NCBI GenBank assembly: GCA_021234155.1
Contig: JAJEKV010000111.1
Location: 1,928,968-1,992,967 of the forward strand
Source: Isoetes taiwanensis
Lineage: Eukaryota; Streptophyta; Lycopodiopsida; Isoetales; Isoetaceae
Direction of reading: 5' to 3'
Length of the DNA: 64,000 nucleotides
Positions 22,703 to 35,700 of the stretch are shown piece after piece. The notes beneath the pieces are model-generated. The model was given only the letters and a program-made list of their open reading frames with translations, did not search any database and was not told where the DNA came from. Position numbers and translations under genes: made by a program. Within the stretch, counting starts at the first letter, position 1, and each line of letters starts with the position of its first letter.

Positions 22703-23374
22703 AGAAGAGGAGGAGGAAGAAGAGGAGGCGTAAGAAGAGGAGGAGGAAGAAGGTTTAGAATTCAACCAATTTGTACAATGGTTACGGTGGATGAAGCAGT
22801 TTGCATGGTCTGCCTCTTTCTTTTTCTAATGCACCTTTCTTGCTCTTTTCTTTTCTAACCTCTTTCTTCTTTCTTGCGCATGGATGGAAGAATAGTGATG
22901 TAGATCCCGGTGGCCCTTTTTTTGTTTTCTGACACGCCACGCATTTTTTCCTGGATATTTTGTAAAGCCTTCGGCATCTACTTACAAGCCATTCTTGGCA
23001 TCTGTACATATCAATTCGAATGAAATCAAATAGTTGTCTTCACGAACTTTTTCTTCAAACAGTTTTTCTGTACATAGAAATATTTTGAATGAAATCAAAC
23101 TGTTTTCTCCAAGCATTTTGTCTCCAAAGTGTTTTCTCTAAAATTTTGTCTCTCGCATTTGTCTCAACAAAGTCTCTCGAATACTATAAATCAACCACAT
23201 GAGAAATCTCCTCGATTCATCACAAAGAAGATAGGAAATTTTCCTATACGACCTAAAACAATTCCCCAACTCAACAAGTCATTTTTTAGCCTTGATAATT
23301 TTGCCTTTAAAATCATTTTAATTTAGCCTATATAAAATTTCAAATTTTTTTTTTCGAATGCAATAAATGGAATA

Positions 23375-23540
23375 AAATGCCGTGAGAATTTATTGCATAA
23401 AATGCAATATTCTCCATATATACCATATACATGTCATTTCTTGCGGGAAGACCGTACGCCAGGCGTGTTAATTCAAGCAATCAATTATTCACGCTAATTT
23501 ATTTGTAATTATGCCTATATAAATCCATTTCACGCTCTCA
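23375..23540 (+). promoter_or_regulatory. TATA-containing module, copy 2, with CACGCC-type palindrome
   Basis: This repeats the copy-1 series: 'gagaatttattgcataaaa', 'tacgccaggcgtg' (about 23,456-23,468), 'caatcaattattcacgctaa', 'cctatataaatcc' (about 23,513-23,525) and 'tttcacgctct'. The palindrome belongs to the same family as those found at 43.4-58.8 kb, and in copy 1 its place is taken by 'gacgccgcgg'. Confidence 0.55.
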
Positions 23541-23882
23541 AAGTTCCTACAATTTATTCCTTTCTTCATACGATTTGGTTTTGGCTATGCTCAAATGTTT
23601 TGCATCCGCCCTCCTAAAATCTTGATGAGCAGATTTCTTTTCGGCAATGTTAGATGTTTGGTTTCGGCAATTCCTAATTTACTAAAAGACTCCGCCTTTG
23701 TTCTCAGAGCATCCGTGAGTAGAGACACATCGGAGGCTCAGAATTAAAACCAAAAGCAGAGGACTAAGGTCTGCGAATCCAAAAGCCTCGGAATTAAACC
23801 AAAAGCAAAGCCCTCCGTTCTTCGAATCATTCTCGCCTCAGAAATCAAGGTTAGTTTTCATTTAGTTTTAAGCTGCATCTCA

Positions 23883-23975
23883 ATGGCAGGTTTAATCCAA
23901 GAAGACAAGCTTTTGCATTTGCTCGAGGCAGAGGAAGCAGATGATGTTTATGAAAACCAGAATAGTTTCTTATAA
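23883..23975 (+). CDS. Possible 30-codon peptide frame, unknown
   Basis: An ATG at 23,883 opens MAGLIQEDKLLHLLEAEEAD and ends at TAA, 23,973-23,975. A donor-like 'caaggttagt' occurs about 35 bases upstream, so this ATG might lie in an intron rather than an exon. It follows the second TATA module by about 360 bases. There is no family resemblance. Confidence 0.15.
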   Translation: MAGLIQEDKLLHLLEAEEADDVYENQNSFL

Positions 23976-24081
23976 ACTTCATCCGCTTTTTTGTTTCGAA
24001 AGTAAATTCTTAAGTTTCTCTTCCTGAATTAATCATGCTATTGCATGCAAGTTTCTATTATGAATATAAGTGTAGTAGAAA

Positions 24082-24125
24082 GCATTCCTAGGATGGGTCC
24101 TAAGATACAACTAATTGGCCGATAG
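24082..24125 (+). repeat. 44-bp direct repeat, copy 1
   Basis: This begins 'gcattcctaggatgggtcct' and is identical to 25,516-25,559. The second copy begins inside the last five bases of the 159-bp hairpin-ended module. The two copies bracket about 1.4 kb. Confidence 0.9.
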
Positions 24126-25361
24126 TGAAGTGGTATTCTCATTGAGCTCTGTTGAGTACAAATTGATTCCCTACTGAGGTAGAATTTTGAAAGAACTTGA
24201 AATTTAAATGCTCCGAAACTAGACAATCATCGAGAGCACGAAGAAACTAGGAAATACAAGATAAAAAAGATGTTTCATCCGCCGCTTTTATATAAGGAAG
24301 AGAAAACCGGTGATCGCTTCTCCCTGATGACACCCCACCCTTGCGCCGATCCCGCACCCTCGATCACCAAGAGACCTCAAAATCAACCCGCAATGGCAAA
24401 GATGAACCCGCAATGGCAAAGATGAAGGACCCGGCAAGGAGTTAGGGTGCCTTGCGCATTAATGTATCAAATATCTAATAAAGTCCGTAAGCTCCGTGGC
24501 TATGCCGAAAAGAAACAACAACACCAATCGAGAACCGGGTCCTGGAATGACCATCGCGAGAAAAATATCCGACAGTGCCGCCAGAGGCTACATCGCCACG
24601 CCACCGAGATAAAAAAATAGAGAATGCCTCGAGGCTACAATGCCACTGAGAAAAAAAAAATGAAACATAAGAACATACTTAACTTGCAAAGAACATCAAA
24701 AACGAAAACATGGAGGATGAACGCTCCAAAATATCAAGAATAATAAAAAAGCACTCTGAGGCTCCGGTGGCCACGCCGAGGAAGAAATAAACAAACAACC
24801 AATCGGAAACATCCGCGCAAACCAACGCGCAAAAATAATATCCGATTAGTGCTTACAAAGGCACACCGAGAAGAAAATAACAAGCTACAACGCCGAGGTG
24901 AGAAAAAGAAGCTATGCAAACAAAGCCGACGGGCCACAAAGGCTACAACATAGACGGAGCAACATGGTGAGTAAAATGAATAATAACATCACCCAGAGGC
25001 TACAGAGCCACATCGAAAAGGAGACTATGCACAAAAAAATGGGAGGCCACAGGGATATAACATAAGATGAATCGTAACCAAACACAGACACCCTGAAAAT
25101 CGCAGATACAACAAACAAGGCTAGGTATAAGAGAGCGAGAGAGGGGAGCGAGAAACTTGAGGAGGCCCAAGAGAAAGAAAAACGGGAGGATATCTGGGTT
25201 CCGCAAGGTGGAACAAGAAGTATAGAAAATAGACAGACATAAAGATGACTAACTGACTAAATAGGAAAAGGAACTACCTCAATAAAAGAATACGATAAAA
25301 TGGAAAATCGGACGTAGATATTCCAACAAGGTCAAACATGATAGAGGGAGAGGTGGGCGGG

Positions 25362-25520
25362 AAACTTGTGGAGCCAGAAACAAGAAGAATGAAAAAGAGC
25401 TCAAGAGAACGCTTAAGGACCGAAATGAAGAAGGAGGCGATATAAATAGGAGATGCAAGGCATGACGTCCCCATCCAAGGAATGTCGATTCTATTGCTAC
25501 CGCAATAGAATCGTGGCATT
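25362..25520 (+). repeat. 159-bp hairpin-ended module, copy 1
   Basis: This is about 95 percent identical, without indels, to 43,270-43,428. It contains a TATA-like 'gatataaatagg' about 80 bases from the end and closes with a perfect 11-bp stem: arms 25,487-25,497 and 25,502-25,512, loop TACC. After that comes 'gtggcatt', at which the two copies part. This suggests the terminal part of one mobile element present twice, or the two ends of a single larger element. Confidence 0.85.
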
Positions 25521-25559
25521 CCTAGGATGGGTCCTAAGATACAACTAATTGGCCGATAG
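25516..25559 (+). repeat. 44-bp direct repeat, copy 2
   Basis: Identical to 24,082-24,125. Its start overlaps the last five bases of the hairpin-ended module, so the breakpoint of that module and of this duplication coincide closely. Confidence 0.9.
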
Positions 25560-28500
25560 AAGAGGAATCTACCTCAAAGAAGAATGGAGCAAACTAAGAC
25601 GAGAAGAAAAAGGAAGGAAAAAGCGAAAAAGAAAAAGATGGGCAAAAAAGACGATGAAAAGAGATCAGGCAAAGGGGGCAAACAAAGAAACTGCGAAGCA
25701 AGGCTGATTGAGCAAAAGGGGATACTCAACACAAGGGCAAAGAATATAATATATGGACACCGACAAAGAAAGGAGAACTAAGGCAAATAAAGAGGAGACC
25801 TGGTAAAGATAGAATAAGACATACGATCTAGAGGTAGTAGCATGATACAATAGCGCAAATAAAGCAAAATTAAAAGCAAAGGTGGTAAATTCACACCAAC
25901 AAGGTGGACTAAGTGAACTAATAGAGTCAATGGGATAAAAGAAATAAGACAAAAAATGGAGAGAAAAAGGCAAATAAATGCAGGGGCATAAAGGGCACTA
26001 TGCAAAAGGTGTTAATGGGATCAAATGAGAGCAAATGAAAGGATCTAAAAATAACTAACAAGGGACTAAAGACAAACTACAAGAACTCAACAAGATATTG
26101 ACAAGAAAAACACCTAAAAACATAAAGCATATGACTTAATAATGGATAATGCTTCCATGTACATGGCTAATCAGACAAAGGAACTCAAGGCTTGGAAGGA
26201 GCATGCATATCAGAAAAGAACAAGGTACAGAGGAACGCTTGGAACTAAATAGAACAGCTAAAGCGATCAGGTAACTGGGAGAACAATAACTATGTTATAC
26301 GATAATCACGGCAGAGGGCACAACTAGGATATTCAGAATAAAGGGAATGATCCTCAGAGGAAAAGGAAACTGTAGAGACTGACAGTACCAAGAACAGAAT
26401 GGAACAAGTATACAAGGGTACTGAAGAGCTAAAGAGTAGAGAAATAAGCAGCAAACAAGATACACTCAAACACTGTAATATAAGACCAAAAACTGGAACA
26501 AATTAGATCAATCATAACAAATAGAACCAAAGGAACCAATCGAGGAGAATGCATAAAAAACCATAACATTAAAGAGACTAGCAAGTCAAGGCAACGAGAA
26601 GAGAGTAAAATGGAACAAAGAAAATGCAATGAAATGGAGTCCATCTACAAAAAAAGAACAGATTCGACTCGTGGTACTAAAAGATCGACGAAAACAGCAG
26701 GGCACATGGCAAAAAGCTTAAATAGAGCAAAAAGATGGAATGAAGAATACTATGGACAATGGAGTAAGATGGGACATATAAACAAAAATGCTAATGCGGT
26801 TCCAAACTAGATAGATGGAACTAGAAAAAGCAATAAAAAAGAATAAAAACCAACATGGCAAATGGAACAGAATAAAGCTAGAACAAAGAACCCGAAGAAG
26901 CAAAGGAAATAAAAGAGGCAAAGAAGCTAATAGAGAAACAAGATAACACAAAACTAAGTTTGCAACTAAGGCTAAACCAAAGAATAAGAAGCAAGATCAG
27001 CCATTACATCAAAGATAAGCAAGCCAAGAATATAAAAAGAACTAATGCGAAGCAGGAAGGGAGTTGATCAAGCAAAGAAAATAGGATAAGTCAAGAGGTT
27101 AATGGAACAAGTGAAAAAGAAATGATAAATAAAGAACTAGAGCAAGTAGATGCATGATGAAATGAACGAAGGCAATTCAAGAAGAGAAACGAATAAATGA
27201 AAATGAGAGGCAAATACGAAACGAGTAGGGGAAAAGCAAATAGAGCAACGAAATGAATAACCATGACAAAAAAGGATGGAACAAAGTAGCAAAACGAAAT
27301 GAAGGAACAACTAAAGCAAATTCGACGAATGAAACAAAATAGACAACTATTAATGCAAATATAGAAAAAAAATGATAACGAAAACGAAGGAACAAAGCAA
27401 ATTAAATGAATTTAGGAATGAATCAAGGAATCTAAAGCTCACGACACTAACACCGTAAGACTAAAGCCAGATCTTTGAACCAAAAGTGCATTTCAAACGA
27501 AACAAGAGTGCATATCAAGTATTCATAATGAAGGAAATAACGACTCGAAGAAGGTAAGCACATACATAGTCCACAAATCAACAAATCAACAAATCTTGAA
27601 AAATTGCCGAAGAATGATGAACAAAGGAACGATGCAAAAAGACAACATAGAAAACAACGTGCAAGAATGGAGTAAATGGATCACTACGTAAAAACATGAA
27701 AATTCGGACAAAATGACCAAAGAAAAAGAAGAAACCAGGTAAGAACAAACACTATCCAAAACTAGATTCCAATGCACCATACTTATACCAACATCGACTA
27801 TAATTAACCACGTGTATACACATGACAAAAGGCACGAGACACGATGATTCATAAAGGGGAGCGTGGCAAACTATTCCTCATCGACCATAGCATGAATGAA
27901 AAGGCCATAAGTTATGAGCAAAATGCAAAGGGACTAATATTTTTATCCGAGAAAAAAAGAAGCTAGGAAAAAGAAGGCAAGGTTGTCAATGTTTTAGAGG
28001 ATAAACGAAGCATAGAAGTTATGGATTAATGTAACAGATTAAAAAGAACAATACTTGAAGGGTCAACCTGGACCAATAGTGACACAAGAGTGCTCGCTTA
28101 TGAAATCAACAATCATAAGAAAGGGGCAAAGTGCGATGAATCCCAAGTTAGTTAGAGCTACAAATATTCAACAACTCCAATCTATATCAAGATAGCCCTA
28201 CCTAAAATCAAATTGAGCAAGATATAATGACATTTTTTTTAAAAATAGATGAAACGCATAGGAAGGCCAAACTAAAAATTTGTAAACAAAGTCAAATATC
28301 CAAAGTGTCAAACATCCAATGAAAGGTATCCATCATCATCCGCCTGGCATCTCTAGACCAAGAACTTCCAAATACAATCAAGACCATGCAAGACAAAATA
28401 ACTCAAATAACACACTTAAGGCATAAGCAGCTAAAATGAAACACATACTCTTAGCAAGCAAACATAGTTAGGAAGCATCAAACTAAACTTGGAGTATAAA

Positions 28501-29747
28501 ATAGGAACAAACTGCAAGAACTACCTAGAATACTCCAGGGCAAAAGTACAATTGGCCCAACAAGACTAGATCTAACAATGTGTTGCAACATGCTAAATTG
28601 AGTATCTGTAACTAATGGGCAAAGACCAACATAGTGCAAGTGAGCAAATGCCACAGCCAGGTCAAATGACTAAATTGAGCCATACGTTCCTAAGAATGAT
28701 GGAATTCAGGCCATAGACCAATTGACCAAAGATGCAAGTTGAAAGTTTTAGACAAACAAATGGACACATATTGGTATCCCCAATAGATAAGCCTAATATC
28801 TTATGGGACACTCTCATGGGATACTGCCTCCAATACTTAAGAATCTTAAAATTCATAGCATGCTCATAGATCATCAAGTACCAACCAACAAACAAGATCA
28901 GGACACAAAACAATCTCTTCAAACGAAATCTACAACTTTGTTAGATCTGTCCAATATGCCATGAGACCATGCAACGCAATCAAAGCTACAAGAAAATGTG
29001 TTGAAGTTAAGGAAAGGTAATCTTGGAGCTTTAACCAAATGTTAGCAAATGTGAGACAGTAGATGACGATATTCAGCATCCAACATGTTTATATAACCTT
29101 GGAAGATGCGAGGAACAGAGTAGGGACCCGAGGAACGGAGTAGGGGCCCGAAGCACTGATAATACTATATTTGACGAAGGAAAGACATGGCTGGCAAAGG
29201 GACAGGCCTAAACTGTCAATCCACTTCAGATTATGCTTGCCGCAAAATATGGAATGGGAAAGAAATATAGATGTTTCAAGCAACTCTTTATGCTTTTGGA
29301 AGAGAATGGAATAGGAAAAGAAACTTCCTATCAAGTTCACTCTTAGATGCACTAAGGTAGTATTATAAGTGAGAAAAAATTGTCTACTAGCTTCTTGAGC
29401 AATGAAGCTATCAAGGACCAACCTGCAAGAAATATCTACAGGTCAAAAGCACCAAAACATCTACAGGTGAAAGGGACCACCTAGCCGTGATCCGTTGTCC
29501 TAACAAAATGGATGCGCTCTTTGAAACCGCAAACAAAGTAAAGATCGCAAAACGGATAACCATGAGCGTATTTAAATAGATGGGCCGAGAAATTGAAAGG
29601 AAAAGATCGAGAATAAGGAAACTAGACTAGCAAGGAGGAGAAAAAAGATGGTGCAAGAACATAACCACTGTGATACCCTTCAAATCCAGCTTTGCATGCA
29701 ATTTAGCTTAAACAAGACTAACCTTACCTCGATCCAACCTTACCGGC
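25560..29747. other. Purine-rich plus strand without a recognisable gene
   Basis: For several kilobases the plus strand is dominated by A and G and is very poor in T. The effect is strongest at 25,560-27,900. As a result many minus-strand frames stay open and encode serine-, leucine- and phenylalanine-rich chains with no domain structure; I regard these as compositional artefacts. No reverse transcriptase, integrase or gag motif is visible on either strand. It may be the interior of an old non-coding retroelement. Confidence 0.5.
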
Positions 29748-29896
29748 AAAGATGGTGAGTGCACAAAAAAAAACACAAAGTCAAATATAGATCTCCCCGC
29801 AGTGATGGTGAGTGCATAAAAACCCAAAGTCAAGTATAGATCTCCCCCCGGGGAGTATGGTGAGTGCATAAAACACAAAGTCAAGTATAGATCTCC
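29748..29896 (+). repeat. Three tandem copies of a 50-60-bp repeat
   Basis: The unit is 'gatggtgagtgcataaaa' plus 'cacaaagtcaagtatagatc' and 'tccc'. It is seen three times in succession, with small length differences in the A- and C-runs between the blocks. There is no coding frame across the units. Confidence 0.8.
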
Positions 29897-30387
29897 GCTA
29901 CTTTCAGTGGAAATTTATAACGAGAGGCCTCCACCTTTATACATTCTCGAAAAGCACTCAACCACTAGCTTGTCCTTAGAACAAATTGACAAATGACGTA
30001 GTTCGACTTAAAAACTGAATAGAGAATTAAAGTGCACATATCTAGAAACTAGAAGATCTTAGTCAATTCCATGCACTCGCTAGAAAGCCATATCCACATG
30101 CGACAATCCTCAAAATCAAGGTGGCCTACAACCCAATCAAGGAGGGATTCGACACATCGGCTAAAAATATAGCAGTAATATAGAACCATTCAGATCGGGC
30201 CTTATGAGCCTTACAAAATATGAACATATATGAACATAAATGGTATAGCCACTATGGATCGCCTAACACAAAGAAATAAAGAGCCTTGTTTTGGCTTGTT
30301 GTAGAAGAAAAAGGATAAGATGAGAAAACCAGAAGAATGAGACCGCCTGCATCGTAGAGAGACATGCAAAAGTCAAGTGCTTGATGT

Positions 30388-30755
30388 AGAATATGTAGCA
30401 AAATAACGTTCTAGGGGATTTGATATAGATATAATTCTTGAAATCATAGACCATATCCCTAAAAACAATTCAATGGGTTATTATAAAAAACATAGATTTA
30501 AGATAAAAAATAGTCCCTCAATTAAAGCAGTCTTATTAGCATTGAGTTATTTTGGAGAGGTTCCCATTTCATATTCTAAAAGCTTGATTTAAACCGATAG
30601 AGGCCTCGATTACCATCAAAAAAAACTCAACATCTTAAAATCATAGGCCCCCTAATCATAATTGAGCATAATCAAAACAGAGGTCCGAGGCTCCAACATG
30701 AAGGGCCGCCTGATTGACAATCCGAATGCCAGGTGCACCTCGCTTAGAATATGTA
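30388..30755 (+). repeat. Third, decayed copy of the SINE-like repeat
   Basis: It has the blocks 'gaatatgtagcaaaataacg', 'gatttgatatagat', 'catagatttaagataaaaaa', 'aagcagtcttattagcattg' and 'aggtgcacc..cttagaatat'. These are in the same order as the tandem pair at 8,385-9,230. The tRNA-like boxes are eroded here. It ends about 210 bases before the LTR retrotransposon. Confidence 0.65.
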
Positions 30756-30963
30756 GAAGAGATGAAAACTAGAGACCGTGGAGACCCTAATTAAAGCAAA
30801 TGCAATGGAATGCCCATCACCTGATCAACCAAAAATTCAACATCTTGAACTTAAATTGAAGTATGCTACATCCGTAATGAAGGAGACAACTAATGCCACA
30901 TCGAAATGAAGGAAAGCAAACCGGATCTTCCCCGATACCTTGAACCACGAACCTGAATCGAGT

Positions 30964-30967
30964 TCAT
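30964..30967. repeat. Target-site duplication, left (TCAT)
   Basis: TCAT immediately precedes the 5' LTR, and TCAT immediately follows the 3' LTR at 42,623-42,626. Four bases can match by chance, but both copies fall exactly at LTR ends that were defined independently by the TG and CA termini. Confidence 0.55.
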
Positions 30968-32746
30968 TGTAACGCTCCAAAGACGCCGTACGCCCCGTGA
31001 CTATTGCATCACCATCGCCACGCTGTATTGTCGCCACCCCTCGACAACGCGGTACGCCAACGTGGGCTAGCCCCTAGGGGCAACTTGCTAAGAATGTGTA
31101 TTAGTATTAATGTGCACATTTTCCAATGTACACATTAATGTGGGCACATTATTTCATGTGGCCACTTGATGCCAAGTGGGCCATACCCATAGGTGTAATT
31201 AATGTGCACATTTTCCAATGTACACATTCATTAATGTGTACACATTTCCATGTGAGCACATTTGGGTGCACACATTTCCATCGCAAACATTTGGCCACCT
31301 AGCCCTTAAAGGCAGGTGGGTTCTTTTCCCACTATCCCACATGCCTAAAGGGATAATTGGAAACCCTAGCCACCCCTTGTCTATTTAAGTAGGAGAACCC
31401 TAACTTGCCCATTTCGCTTTCTAGGGTTTTAGAGCTCGCTTTGGCTGCCTCAAGAGCCAAAACCGCCTCCCCAGACTCTGGAGAGAACTGCATCATTAGT
31501 TTTCCTTGATTCGAGCATTTCAGCAGGATGGTCGAAGTTCAGTCGAGGAGGAACTCAAGGATCGGGTATTTAGGGCAATTTAGTAGTCTAAACCCCATTT
31601 CAGCCATCGAATCAAGAGGGTTTAGCCTCTTAAATTGCCCATAGCAGCCCCCTCTAGAACTCTAGATAGCAGATTCTAACCAAAGAACCTAACTCTATGA
31701 TATAGATTAGATCTTGTTCTTTAGTTCTTCCGTGATGTATATGGATGATGTATCTCCTCGTGAACTCCTTTGTATTGGGAAGGGGGTAGAGACCTAAAGC
31801 TTGGTAGTAGATGCTCCTAGATTAGCCTCTAGCACACTATAGATGCCCGCGTATTACAGCCCGCCTGTTGTGTTCTTAGGGTCAATCGGCTTGATAAGGG
31901 TGGCTGTGTCCATAGCTGTTGCTCTCTCTCGATGTAAAGTCTACCCCGAGAGCACCGCAGACTAAGCGCTTAATACCTGTGGACTGGGTGCACCCTGAGT
32001 ATGAGTTCGACACCGCTGGGGATAAGAAGTCGCGGCTCAGCTTAACGGCCACCGGGGTTTCAGCCGAGGTCCTGTGTGCAGCGGTTGTGCTGGCAGTACG
32101 TGGGTCTGGACCTGGTCGCGGTGGTAGTTCCCCGGGCGGGTTAAAGTCCAGCACTTTACGCTTGGTGTCCTCTAGTCTGCCTCGCTATGGCATTGATCAT
32201 CTCGTGGAGAGCAACCTCCCTACCTGCCCCATCGGGTCCTGGGGAGATGTAACCTGGCTATAGCCCCTTTGGCTATGATCCCGGCAGGCTACGGTCCAAC
32301 CCCTCGTTCTTCGACCCATCCGCAAAGTGTACGCAGGAGGGGCGGATGGAGTGGACAACCCTAAGCCATAGCACATGTGCAAAATCCATTGCCATGAATT
32401 CCGCCCCAATGAACTCGAGACCCAAGCCGCCAGTCATCCCTTTGAGTCCGAGCCTTGGGTAGGATTCCCTATGTGATGTGCTGATCTTTGTCTATGCAGA
32501 TATGTGGAGGGCCATCCTTCGTGATGGTCATATGATATTGATGTATGTGCTACCGACATGTATGTTTACGCCCGCAACTAGGGTAGGCCCCGAGGGAGAC
32601 GGGTGTAATGACCCTTCCACTCTTCCCACCGAACCCGCCACGGTTGCAAAGCGTCATGTGGAGGGCCCTGTATTAGCATGGAGCTGGTATGGGGATGAAC
32701 TTGCTTGTATACGGAGGGCACCGTAGATACGAGTAGGGAGACGCCA
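30968..32746 (+). repeat. 5' LTR
   Basis: This begins TGTAACGCTCC and ends GACGCCA, a worn form of the 3' copy's ACGTCACA. It includes a minisatellite-like section at about 31,085-31,290 built from 'taatgtgcacattttccaat' and 'gtacacattaatgtg' units. It also includes a possible promoter and leader region, with 'ctatttaagtag' near 31,380. Compared with the 3' LTR it differs mostly by one- to three-base gaps rather than substitutions. Confidence 0.88.
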
Positions 32747-32747
32747 T

Positions 32748-32761
32748 GCTGGTATCGAGCA
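32748..32761 (+). promoter_or_regulatory. Primer-binding site
   Basis: 'gctggtatcgagca' starts two bases inside the LTR end. The typical plant initiator-methionine tRNA site is TGGTATCAGAGC, and here two bases are missing in the middle (ATCGAGC for ATCAGAGC). Position and sequence together support the assignment. Confidence 0.7.
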
Positions 32762-35700
32762 ATGTTCTTGGAGACCAAGAGCAAAGCACCCACTATGCTC
32801 CCAGTAGTACTAACTTGATAGGATCCTCAAACCTCGAAGAATGGGAAAAATTTTTCTCATTTTTGTAGTATATGCTAAGCTAGTAATTAGCTTAAAGTGA
32901 ATTAGTAACAGCTAAAGTAAAAAATTAAAAATTAGTGAAGTGAAAAATTAGTGAGCCAAATGGATGGTCTCACACGTAAAGCGCCAGGGCCGATTTCTCG
33001 CATCTAGAAACTTGTCCAGCTAACGTGAGACATTGATCTGAAAATGCTTTAAAACTCAAAAAATTTAGAAAAGTAACTTAGTAATTCAATTTCAGCCTAG
33101 AATTAGCTAGATTAGCTTTCTAATCTATTTAAACCTCATTCTTAAAAGAATTCCCACAAGAGCGGAATTGAACCTCCCACCCACAGGGTGTGGTTGAACC
33201 CCCAAACCCCCGTACAAACCATCACCGAGGGCTGCATCATTTGTGTTTAAATTATAATCCTTAATTAGATTTAAGCTGTAATAATGTTAGATAATATTAA
33301 TGGCCAAGCCTTAGACTTAGAACCAAGACCCTTAAGCTAGATAGAGTCATCATCCGATAGACACCAAGCCTCCGATCGACATGACGCCAAGACCAAAATG
33401 CACTCACTCACTCCCCTCGACAAGGCGAAACAGCCAGAGGCCAAGGAGGTCAAGGAAACAAGAAGAGGAGAGGGCGTAACCAGAGCGGAGGCCAGGGGTC
33501 AAGAAGCAGCAGAGCGTAAGCTGGTCCAACATTTTGAAGACTCAACAAACCGCACAAGACACACCAAGGAGTAACTCTAATGAAGAAAGATATGCACTTA
33601 CCAATCATATCAAAGGAGAACCTTATTAATTTCGTCAAATGATAAAATTTGTTTAATACAACGTGTTTTAGAGTAAATTATAACTCAGATAAAAGTTACT
33701 TAATTAAGTTAAGTTATAGAATTCTAGCTTTTGTTTTAGTCAAATTGGAGTTTTTGAGCAAAATTGAGACGATGTCTCACACGCCGCCGCCAGACAGATT
33801 TCTAGATTTTAGGAATCTGGGCCGGGCGCAACGGTGAGACCATGCCCAAAAATGCCCAAAACAGCTCCAAATCGACTCAAGTAAGGGGTCAATTCTGCCT
33901 AACTCGATGAGTTTAGTGGAATTACAGCCTTAGATCACTTAAATTGAGTAAGCCTAGCCCAATTAGGACCCATGTCTCACACGCCGCCAGACCAGATTTC
34001 TACATTCTCAAAATCGGTCTCAAGCGCAACATGTGAGACCTCCAAATTTTGAACCTCCATAACTTGAGCTACAGAGTCCAAATCGCCTGAAATTTGTTAA
34101 TGCTAGGACCGTTAGACAGCCTAGAATCCATTTATGACCTCAAATTAGATAGAAATGTCAAACCCCATCTCAAAATGACCAAAATTGCTCAAACCCTTGA
34201 ATTGCTTTCCCAAACTGTAGTTTGTTTGTAGATAGAAGCATACCCCATTAGTAGCTCGCAAGTACGCTTTCGCCTCAAGCTGATGCCTTACTCCTAGGTA
34301 GAAGTGCTCAGGAACACCCCTTTATTATAGTCATCTAGACCTTAGCATAGCAACCCAAGTCCAATCAAGCAGGTACACCACCTCGCCGAGCCAAAGGCAT
34401 AAACCTTGACCTAATTCTCGTGGTCCTTCTAATAGAGTTTGACTTATATAGCCGCCACATTGACACTCCCTATTGCCGTGATACCTAGAAAGGAGCTAGA
34501 GCCTAGAGCTGCCCAAGTCATTCCATGTGTAGAGATTGGACCCCCAAAACCAACTTTGCTAGGACCTTAGAGTATACCTCAAACACCATGAGGGCTTTGC
34601 AAAACAACCCTCATGTCATGCCATACCACACGCCCTAATGTCCATAGACTTGTAAATTATAGATATGTCTCTAGTAATATTGTAGGAGAGCCCTTCAAGT
34701 AGACTCTTAGACTCTAGGATACACGAGCGTTGCTTTCGAAGGACGGGGCCAGAGCCACAGACGAGCTAAGGGCGCTTAACTTGAAGACATCAAGGTCCCA
34801 AACCAATGCACAAACAGATAAGGAGAGGAGACCTAAAAGGCGCACTCCAAGAGGGGAAGCACAACGACAAACACCTCAACCGACAAACGAGTAGAACAGA
34901 CACCACCGCCTATCATCAATCTTCATCAAATAGGGAAGAATATTGGTAACCAAAGGCACCAAGAATGTTCTAGATGTCAACCTCCCTACCACGCCCACGA
35001 GCTCACATCGTAAAGAGGATCTCAACGCCTTCACCAACTCGACGACATGAGTTTCAAAATGGAAGAACGCCAGACAACAAAAATACAGTACAGGAAGATG
35101 TTAGGCATCGATGCCGCTGCTAGCATCACGAGCTAGGGCCAGAGGGCATAATCTTCCGGCCGAGGAGACAACTCATGGCGGCACAGAGCCGTATAGAAAC
35201 CGGAGGGAAGATCACCACGACCTTGCAGCCCAAAGAGCTCAAGCGCAACGCCAACAAAAGGAGTAAATCCAAGCTAGGCAACCACAAAGCACCTAAGGTC
35301 GACTAAGATGAGCCTCCAGCCTCCTTTGCACCAGCAGGAGAACTTTCATCGGCTCCAAAAGGTAGGAGACCATGAGAGGGAGGAGACGATATCAAGGAAC
35401 ATTTCCGACCAAGGCCCATCAGACATTAGGGGCAAGATTAAGGAGGAGAATATTCCTTTAACAAGAATTCGACCCGTAAACACCTAGAACCAAAGGAAGG
35501 ACGACCCACTACGCCGCCCAAGGAGTGCGAGACTCGAATGGATAGGACCCAAAGGACAGAGGAGAACGACCTAGCCAGCAGGTACAAATCACGCAAAGGC
35601 GACCAGAAGGAGACATGGTAGGGGCAATGGAGATGACCACACTTCCAGGCACAGGAGAGCCACCTCGGAATAAAGCAAAGCCCAAGCAACAGGAGTCGCA

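Noticed and set aside
25487-25525. Helitron 3' end (hairpin followed by CTAG)
   Set aside because: The CTAG after the hairpin at 25,522 is absent from the second copy at 43.4 kb, where similarity stops before it, so it is not part of the repeated element.
25560-28000. Many long minus-strand open frames
   Set aside because: They reflect purine skew on the plus strand; the encoded chains are serine-, leucine- and phenylalanine-rich, without motifs or splice context.
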